DNA of 64,000 bases from assembly GCF_009688945.1 (NCBI RefSeq), contig NZ_AP021874.1, forward strand, positions 5,642,001-5,706,000, read 5' to 3'. Shown in pieces: positions 57,386-64,000 of this stretch (positions within the stretch are counted from its first letter, which is position 1; each line of letters opens with the position of its first letter). The notes under the pieces are model-generated. The model ran no database searches, was not told the DNA's origin, and saw only the letters and a program-made list of their open reading frames with translations. Origin of the DNA: Desulfosarcina alkanivorans (GTDB taxonomy: Bacteria > Desulfobacterota > Desulfobacteria > Desulfobacterales > Desulfosarcinaceae). Made by a program: the position numbers and the translations under genes.

Positions 57386-59054
57386 AGAAATCGGGTTCTG
57401 CTGAGAATTTGATACTATTTCTGCAGACAAGCTATCCTGACCGAATTTGTTGTGGTCATATGCGCATTTTAGCCTGTTTTAGCGCACACCTCTCCACCGG
57501 TTTTACTCCAAATTTTATTTTCCCTGCGGGTTATTCGATAACCGGCGCTTTGCGGCACCGTTCAAACAACTCCGGCAAGCGTAGGTTTTCCAGGCAGGTC
57601 CTAGTCACCTTTAAGACCGTTTGCTCACTGTGGAAAACGATTTTACCGGCGATATCGATCAGCCGTCTACGCACCGTGGAGGCATAGGAACCAATCGATA
57701 ATACCGGCGCACTGACATCTTCTTTAAACGACTCGAGCAGAAAATGACCGACCAGCATCATATAATACCAGGCTGCATTGGGGGCGAATCGTTTGAAAGG
57801 CAGTTGTTCGTGACCGAAATCCTTCAACGCCCGGTTGGCCAATTCGTCGCTGCCGCGTTCATGATAGCAGGCGACGAGCCCATTGGTGGTCAGATATTCC
57901 ACCGCTCCGGCGTTTTCCAGCATACCGTCGATCGCCTGACCTTGACCGATGTTGGTGACGATGATGGTGTCAGGCCGAAATCCCGGAAGGTAAAGCTGTT
58001 TGCTGTTATCGTGCATCAACCGACAAAAAATCGCGCGGCGGAATTGTTTCCAGTTGCCTTGCCGGATACCGAACTCGGCGTATTTCCAGGCTTTCTTCTT
58101 TCCGGATTCGAACCGTTTCCATTTGGACGCATCCCAGTTGTCCGCCATTTGCTTGATGTCTTTATACACTTTGCCGCCGCAGACATAACCGACATGAAGC
58201 CTTTCGCAAAGCTCGAAGATTTTCTGGTCGAAAAACCCGCTGTCCATGCGGATGATAATCGGCACATCCCCACGGTAGTCGCATCTGATTTTAAGAACCA
58301 TGTGCCGGATCATATTCAGGACCGTATCGCCATGATTGGAATGTTTGTCCCCACTGCGAAACACCGCATCGACAATCAAACGTCCCCAATTCATTTGCAG
58401 GGGTTGAAAGCCCTTTTTCTTCTTGTAGGTGGGCTTCACGCCGTGCCGGCATTTTGCATCGTCATTGTCCATGACCATCGTATCGATACCCAATTCGATC
58501 ACATCGGGTTGCGTAATCCGCAGACGCCAGATGAAAAGGGCCTGCAAAAGGCGCCGGAACAAAAACACGCGAGTCCAGGCGAATGCTTTGAAAAAACGTT
58601 TGATTTGATGAGAAGAGGCCATGTCTTCAGTTGGCGTCTCTATGCTGCCGGCATAGCCCTCATCGCGAGAAATCTGGTCGAAATATGCCAGGCGCCGACT
58701 GGTCCCATCGGCGAAAAAGCAGAGCACTTGTTTGAAAAGTTCTGTAATGGCAAGGCCTTTTCGGTTCTTGCGGATGGATCCAAACCAGCGGTCGAACCAG
58801 CCAAAAACCTGAATGCCGTGCATATACGCCACGAACAGGGCCAGCCCGGCTCTTCCGGTCAACCGGTCGGACGTCGTTTCGATGCGTTGGATTTTGAGTT
58901 CACTTTGTCGGTAGTTTTTGCTATGCTTACTCATAGAGTCCTTTACCTATTGGGTGTGTTTACGCTTGTTGTAAACATGGTGGTTTTTAACAAGTATTAT
59001 AACACATTATCCAATTTTAGAGGACTCTTTTTTTGTGAAAATCGCGTATTTTAG
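57386..59054 (-). mobile_element. IS1380-type insertion sequence
   Basis: About 1.67 kb bounded by the last in-frame codon of the 5' fragment and the first open codon of the 3' part. It contains one full transposase gene. Clear matching terminal repeats were not found; a TGATACT direct repeat occurs at about 57406-57412 and 59060-59066 but does not match the inferred limits. The exact ends are therefore uncertain by tens of bases. Confidence 0.75.
57531..58934 (-). CDS. IS1380-family transposase
   Basis: A 467-residue DDE transposase. Family hallmarks: ELGIDTMVMDND (first Asp), GDKHSNHGDTVLNMIR, IIIRMDSGFFDQKIFEL (second Asp), and ERGSDELANRALKDF (Glu region). It is intact, so the element may be active. 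CCTTTACC-type leader and the ATG at 58934 fit; about 120 bases separate the start from the IS end. Inserted in the presumed activator gene. Confidence 0.93.
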   Translation of the reverse strand: MSKHSKNYRQSELKIQRIETTSDRLTGRAGLALFVAYMHGIQVFGWFDRWFGSIRKNRKGLAITELFKQVLCFFADGTSRRLAYFDQISRDEGYAGSIETPTEDMASSHQIKRFFKAFAWTRVFLFRRLLQALFIWRLRITQPDVIELGIDTMVMDNDDAKCRHGVKPTYKKKKGFQPLQMNWGRLIVDAVFRSGDKHSNHGDTVLNMIRHMVLKIRCDYRGDVPIIIRMDSGFFDQKIFELCERLHVGYVCGGKVYKDIKQMADNWDASKWKRFESGKKKAWKYAEFGIRQGNWKQFRRAIFCRLMHDNSKQLYLPGFRPDTIIVTNIGQGQAIDGMLENAGAVEYLTTNGLVACYHERGSDELANRALKDFGHEQLPFKRFAPNAAWYYMMLVGHFLLESFKEDVSAPVLSIGSYASTVRRRLIDIAGKIVFHSEQTVLKVTRTCLENLRLPELFERCRKAPVIE

Positions 59055-61994
59055 GCCTATGATACTTTAGGACTCGGACATTATATTCTCTGTAATCCGG
59101 AAGGTGCTCCCGAAGCACTGACTTTTTCAACAGACGATCAGGTGAAAAAGGTTTCGGAAGAACTGATTGATTTTATCGATAATAAAGAGATGTCAGGAAC
59201 ATCAAAATGCATGACCATCGCCAACATCAGCCATCACGCACAATATTGCCATAAACCGGAATACCTTCTCGATGCGGCCGCTCGGTGCGGGGAAATCGGT
59301 GCCACAGAAGCCGCAACAGCGTACTATCTCCTGATCTTGGAAAATTCTGACGAGACCAAACTTCCCATTAATGAAGAATATCGGGAAACCTATGCTAAAG
59401 CGGCCTTGGGGATTGTTTCTTCTCATGGCCACAAAATCCCCCTGGAGCGTCAGCGGTCCTTTCTTTCCCGTGCCATTGGCTATCTGAAAGGACAGGATAC
59501 TGAGGATTCTCTTTGCAGATTAGAACTTCGGCTTGCACAGGTTGCCAAAGGCGAAGGCCTCTATGAAGAAGCTGAAACCTTGAACAACAGGGCCTGGGAT
59601 CGTGCAAAAAAACTCAACGACGAAGGGTTCCTGCGGGAGGCGGCGCTGTTTACTAGCGACTTTCTATTCTGGCAAGGAAGAATAATTGAAGCGGTGACCC
59701 GATATGAAGAAGCGGTCGGGGACTTGGAAAAATTACCGATAGATGCTCAAACCCTTTTGGGATGCGCAACCCTTGGATGGTGCTACGGTATATCTGGTCA
59801 AACCGCAAGAGGAATAAGTCTCATTGAGTCGGTTCAAAAAAAAGCAAAGGAGCATGATCTTTCTAATGTGATTCGATATGCGGATATCATGAGCGTCTTG
59901 ACCCTTTTTGACTCAGGACGGATAAAAGAGGCGGAAATCATCTTAAATCACTTTTTCACCACGCCTGAAGAAGATTTGGGAAATTATGAATTGTGGGCTG
60001 GGTATGCATCAAAAGCCTTTATTCTGTACCATAAAAACGAAGTTGAAGGCTGTTTTGAATACCAAGTCAAAGCCTATGAGAAATCAAAAGATATCGGCTG
60101 GTTTCACCACCGGGGACCGTGGAATTTTGAATACATGGAATGGTTGGAGGAAAGAGGCTTTCTTCATCCCGAAATGAACTATAATTCTGAAATCAAGAGG
60201 TTAATAAACTGGCCGGACATCTATATGAAAGGTGTGGGGCTAAAGTATCAAGCCAGACGGATGATTAAAGACAAGAAAGATATCAGGAGCGTGCTTGCAG
60301 TGATCGAAGAAAGCATTGCCCTGTTAACGGAATCCGGTGCCAGAATTGAACTTTCACATGCCCAAGTCTTAAAAGCCCAAATTTGTTTAAAAACCGGAAA
60401 AAGCACCGAAGCCAGCCTGCTACTCAATGAGGCCTGGCTTGTTTTTTCAGGAATTAATCCGGAATTGTTTCCTGAACATTTACTTCCCTATATAGAAGAA
60501 AACCAAACTGAAGAATTTTTGCTGGGCATCATTTCAGAGGTTGGCCATACAATCGGAACGGTTCAAGACCACAACCAGCTTTTGGAACGTATCATCAACT
60601 TGGTACTCAAACTCACAAAGGCCGGCCGCGGGGGGATTTTTTTAAAAGGCGAGGATGATATCCTTCGGCTCATGGCCGGTCGTAATCTGGATATTTCTCA
60701 TCTGAATTCAGAGGAATTTTCATCCAGTTATCAAATGGTTAAATCGGTTTTTAAAAACGGCATTGAAAAAATCAAAAAAGACGGGCCGCTTTTCCATGAA
60801 GAGCGAAAGGGATGGCAAATGGCCTATCCGGTGAACCATCATGAAGCGTTACTCGGTGTGATATACCTCGACAACAACCTGATTTTCGGGGCGCCGACCA
60901 AAGAGTGCCTGTTCGCCATGAAAATTATTGCCGGTCAGTTGGCCATTGCGCTGAAAAATGCCGAAGCTTACAGGGAAATCGCACGCCTTAAGGAGCGGCT
61001 GGAGGATGAAACCCTGTTTTACAGAAAAGAATTTGAAGCGCAGCCCTTTGCTGGGGAAATTGTTGGAGAATCAACATCCATCCAAAAAGTTTTGTCCCAG
61101 ATCCAAAAAGTCGGTCCCACGGATTCAACAGTACTCATTCTGGGTGAAACCGGAGTGGGGAAAGAATTGGTGGCAAAAGCCATACACCGATCCAGCAATC
61201 GTAGAACAGGTCCTTTCATACCTATCAACTCCGCCGCACTGGACCCTGGATTGATCGCCAGTGAATTGTTCGGCCACGAAAAAGGCGCTTTTACCGGTGC
61301 ATCAAAACAAAGGCGGGGACGGTTTGAACTGGCTGATGGAGGCACCCTTTTTCTGGATGATATCGATACCCTTTCTCTTGATATTCAGGCTAAGATTCTC
61401 AGGGCGATTCAGGAAAAACAATTCGAGCGCGTTGGTGGTGATAAAGCCATATTCTCTGATTTCAGGCTTCTGGCCGCCACCAATCAGGATCTTGAAGCAA
61501 TGATTAAAAACGGGCGCTTCCGTCAGGATCTATATTTCAGACTCAATGTATTTCCAATAAAAATTCCTCCGTTACGAAAAAGAAAAGAAGATATTCCAAT
61601 ACTTTCAATGTATTTTCTGAACGAGCTAAATCGTAAATTCGGAAGAAATATCAAAGGCCTGACAAAACAGCAGGTCAGTCAACTAACCGATTATAGATGG
61701 GTCGGTAACATTCGTGAGCTTAAACACGTTATCGAACGAGCCATCATATTGAGCGACGGCAAAAAAATCAAACTCCCCATACTGGAAAGTGATGCAAATG
61801 AGGAGACAGATGCAGATGATAACGTCATCCTTCCCATGCAAGATATGGAACGGCAACATATTTTACGTGCCTTAAAAGCATCGGGGGGAAGGGTAAGCGG
61901 GGTTCAGGGGGCTGCTGCAAAACTTGAAATGAAGCCCCCAACCCTATACGCAAAGATTCGCAAGCTTGGAATTAAAAAAAATTATTCCGGATAG
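59055..61994 (+). pseudogene. 3' part of a TPR-GAF sigma-54 activator gene, 5' end cut by IS1380
   Basis: The frame is open from 59055, right after a TAG at the IS edge, and reads AYDTLGLGHYILCNPEGAPEA before any start. A GTG at 59142 gives 950 residues: TPR-like repeats (about 10-440), GAF domain (about 475-610), AAA+ domain with Walker A GETGVGKE and an intact GAFTGA loop (715-720), and a Fis-type HTH (about 905-945). The activator core is complete, so translation from an IS-derived or internal start might give a constitutive or deregulated protein. Divergent from the corrinoid operon. Confidence 0.85.
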
Positions 61995-62477
61995 CATACC
62001 TGAATTTTAAAGCGGGGAAATGAATATAGCTCATCACAAGGGAAGGCACCTTGTCAGAAACTGTAACTCGTTTGGTGATAGTGACGTGCTCCACCTGTAT
62101 AGCCGATGTTATCATGAGGGGGTATTAATTGTAAGTTCCCCGTCCCCTGAACTTATTCAGATTTGAAAAATAGGAATCGGGAGTGCCTTGTGCCTAATAT
62201 GCTCCACATACCCCATATGAATACTCGTTTATTTTTTTGTCAGGGGGATAACATGATAGATGAATATGATACCAGCATTATCAAATCAAATCACATGATA
62301 TGCGAAACCTGCGATAGCTGCTATCTCATTGTACTATGAAGTAAAATCAAGCAACCACGATATCACGTGGTTTGCTCCCGTTTCCAATAGCCTCGTTCGA
62401 CTTGCATGTTTGTGCTGGCTAAAAGAGGTGCGATGAAAATTCGGCCGGTAACGACATCTCCAACAAACAGATACGAT
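61995..62477. other. Intergenic region, 483 bp
   Basis: No credible gene. A hairpin GCAACCACG-ATATCA-CGTGGTTTGC with one bulge lies at about 62350-62373. No U-tract. The rest shows no clear motif. The convergent flavoprotein gene ends at 62478. Confidence 0.5.
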
Positions 62478-62921
62478 CTATTCCGGATCGAAACCGGACT
62501 GTTTGCCGGTCATGGACGCGATGGCGACTTTAAACACCGCCGTTGCCCTGACCTTGTTGTCCGGGAACGTCCTGCTTCCCTTGTCATATTGTGCGGCGAT
62601 AATCTCAAGCGCCTGCCGCTTCTCATCGATGCCTTCGACCATGGAAGCCTCTCCGAATCCGACCACACTCTGGTAGCGCATGTCCCAATCACAGGGATCC
62701 GGAGCTGTTAGGGGTTCGGCCAGGATGTCGAACTCGAAACAGACCTTGGGGTGCTTTTGGATCAGGGCATATTTTCCACTCTTTACTGCCCCGTGAAAAT
62801 AGAGGGTGTTGTCCCGGTAGCCGAAGCAGAGGGGAACGACATAAGGGCTCTCCCCGTCGAAAATGCCCAGACGGCAGACGCTGGCGTTGCGGATGATGGC
62901 TTCGATATTCTCTTTATTCAT
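62478..62921 (-). CDS. Pyridoxamine 5'-phosphate oxidase-like flavoprotein (NimA-like)
   Basis: A 147-residue split-barrel flavin-binding protein: ASVCRLGIFDGESPYVVPLCFGYRDNTLYFHGA, then KHPKVCFEFD and YQSVVGFGEASMVEG. The family includes nitroimidazole-resistance (NimA-like) reductases and other FMN or heme-binding oxidoreductases. GGAGAATACG precedes the ATG. No neighbours help. Function beyond flavin-dependent redox chemistry is not assigned. Confidence 0.88.
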   Translation of the reverse strand: MNKENIEAIIRNASVCRLGIFDGESPYVVPLCFGYRDNTLYFHGAVKSGKYALIQKHPKVCFEFDILAEPLTAPDPCDWDMRYQSVVGFGEASMVEGIDEKRQALEIIAAQYDKGSRTFPDNKVRATAVFKVAIASMTGKQSGFDPE

Positions 62922-63059
62922 GGCGATCGTATTCTCCTTACAATTATTCTCGTTCGCTATTCACGAGACGGTTGCATTCTGTTCCCTATGATTTTTACAG
63001 CCTTTTGCCATTTTGGTTTTCAAGAAAATTTTGGGCCCGGCTTTTTTCAGCTTTCATGC

Positions 63060-63200
63060 GCAAGTGGCAGGTTATGGTTTCCCGCGATGCGGGATTTATG
63101 TCATGACAGGACCGCAGCGATGCTGAAACCGGAGGCGTAGCAGCGGTACGCCGAGGATTTCAACTGAGCGAGAACGCGGGCACGGGCCATAAGCGTATAT
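63060..63200. repeat. Structured intergenic repeat with GGCGTA-TACGCC hairpin
   Basis: Contains TCCCGC-GAT-GCGGGA at about 63080-63095, then a central GGCGTA (63134-63139) and TACGCC (63147-63152) hairpin, and outer arms resembling TTATGG-CCCGCG near 63073 and CGCGGG-CCATAA near 63176. The central hairpin matches the one in the 19.6-kb element. It sits between two convergently or co-directionally placed genes and is probably a dispersed repeat of this genome. Confidence 0.6.
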
Positions 63201-63214
63201 TTCTGGATGAGACA

Positions 63215-63976
63215 TTAAATTGCCCCGACCCCTATCAGATCCTTAAGCCGCCCCCGTCCGCGGTGTTCGAGCGTGGCCAGGGCGCGTTGAAAGATCATGG
63301 CCGTGGCCAATGCATCACCCACGGCCGTGTGGCGTTGATGAACCTTGATGCCCAGGAGATGGGCGATCTCTTCAAGGCTTTTCCGGTTCTGCTGCAAGGC
63401 GGGATTGGTCGCACCACGGCCCAGCAGCTTGGCCTGCCTCGGCATCGGCCGGAATAACTTTGGCAGCAGCAATGTCCCGCACAGCGGCACCGTGTCGATC
63501 GTCAGATTCTGAAGGGGGAATCCATGGGTCGCCTGCATCAGCCGGTTCAGAAAAGCCAGATCGAACCTGGCGTTGTGGGCCACGAGGATGTCGCGGCCCA
63601 GGTAATGCAGGAAGGCATCCAGGACCTCCGGGCCGCCCGGGGCCGTTGTGACCATGGCCGGAACGATGCCATGCACGGTAATCGACGTCGGCGGGATGCT
63701 TCTCCCCGGGTTGACCAGCTGGTCGAACATCCGGCCCAGGTGAATCTGACCCGCTGCCAGCTTGAAGGCGCCGATACTGAGGATCCGGCTTCGCTTCATG
63801 TCCAGGCCCGTGGTTTCGATATCCACCACGGTATAGGAAAACTGCCTGGCAGGCCGTGAGCCGTCAAGATCGTCCAGGGCGTGCAAACCGATGCCGGCGA
63901 CCGGGGCCGGCGACCTTTTCCCGATGCGCAGCCGAAGCAGCCGGTTGAAAAACCGGGCGGTGAAAAGTCGCCCCAT
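63215..63976 (-). CDS. DnaQ-type 3'-5' exonuclease
   Basis: A 253-residue DEDDh exonuclease: ExoI TVVDIETTGLD with Asp52 and Glu54, ExoII LVAHNARFDLAFLNR, ExoIII HTAVGDALATAMIF. Such stand-alone DnaQ-like proteins proofread or degrade nucleic acid, and are often found after a CBS-domain/DUF294 nucleotidyltransferase gene. AGGACAGGTA precedes the ATG at 63976. A TAA overlapping this ATG (63978-63976) may be the stop of an upstream gene whose last codons (SWRVQDR) would lie at the window edge. Confidence 0.9.
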   Translation of the reverse strand: MGRLFTARFFNRLLRLRIGKRSPAPVAGIGLHALDDLDGSRPARQFSYTVVDIETTGLDMKRSRILSIGAFKLAAGQIHLGRMFDQLVNPGRSIPPTSITVHGIVPAMVTTAPGGPEVLDAFLHYLGRDILVAHNARFDLAFLNRLMQATHGFPLQNLTIDTVPLCGTLLLPKLFRPMPRQAKLLGRGATNPALQQNRKSLEEIAHLLGIKVHQRHTAVGDALATAMIFQRALATLEHRGRGRLKDLIGVGAI

Positions 63977-64000
63977 TACCTGTCCTGAACCCGCCAGCTC

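Noticed and set aside
57406-59066. TGATACT repeats as the IS1380 target duplication
   Set aside because: The sequences just inside them do not form matching terminal repeats, and joining at these points does not restore an open frame.
62406-62711. Plus-strand open frame over the end of the flavoprotein gene
   Set aside because: Most of it is the complement of the flavoprotein coding region and shows no family features.

Overview
The window looks like the chromosome of a free-living anaerobic deltaproteobacterium, probably a sulfate-reducer-type member of Desulfobacterota. The evidence is a tungsten-type aldehyde ferredoxin oxidoreductase, a corrinoid/tetrahydrofolate methyl-transfer operon with a RACE-type iron-sulfur activator, several sigma-54 activators, a multi-PAS hybrid histidine kinase and dense ABC transport. 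This is inference from gene content; no rRNA or other phylogenetic marker is present. Base composition is a visible mosaic: about 1-23 kb and the last kilobase are GC-rich, 24-49 kb is lower, and 50-62 kb lower still.

Region 1 (1-23.3 kb, core-like). The C-terminal part of an RND pump and a methyltransferase are followed by a PAS hybrid histidine kinase and an Lrp/AsnC regulator. A minus-strand dipeptide-type operon (dppABCDF order) is translationally coupled to a C45 acyltransferase/hydrolase. Divergent from it runs a plus-strand cluster: saccharopine-dehydrogenase-like enzyme, aldehyde ferredoxin oxidoreductase, MoaD-like protein and a PotABCD-type transporter. A 126-bp hairpin repeat sits just before potD. 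A membrane protein and a zinc-type alcohol dehydrogenase follow. A roughly 60-codon remnant of a second potD lies at 23.4 kb.

Region 2 (23.7-49.8 kb, mobile). A five-gene element comes first: a Cys-rich protein, a helix-turn-helix-like protein and three overlapping tyrosine recombinases, i.e. a recombinase-in-trio arrangement. Then comes an envelope and proteostasis island: hemolysin III, HflK, HflC, two small proteins, FtsH, a cardiolipin-synthase-like PLD enzyme, a CHC2/Toprim primase-like protein, a sigma-54 activator, a KH protein, a monooxygenase-like protein, a GlsB-type membrane protein, two glycosyltransferases, two GH130 enzymes and a PTS enzyme I-like protein. Two near-identical regulatory modules (paired palindromes, an IHF-like site and a sigma-54-like promoter with almost the same spacing) precede hflK and the KH gene. 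They suggest one regulon controlled by the island's own activator. The right end carries a transglutaminase-like gene split by a MITE-like insertion, and a frameshifted integrase remnant.

Region 3 (50-62 kb). A minus-strand methyl-transfer operon encodes a fused methyltetrahydrofolate methyltransferase/corrinoid protein, an MFS carrier, a UroD-type methyltransferase, a MetH-activation-like protein and a RACE-type activator. It has a near-consensus sigma-54 promoter. The divergent activator gene appears to be split by an IS1380-type element. Region 4 (62-64 kb) holds a pyridoxamine-oxidase-like flavoprotein, a structured repeat and a DnaQ-type exonuclease.

Strongest candidates for something new: the sigma-54-controlled HflKC-FtsH-lipid-glycan island with duplicated control modules, the fused corrinoid operon with its disrupted regulator, and the MITE whose removal exactly restores a reading frame.
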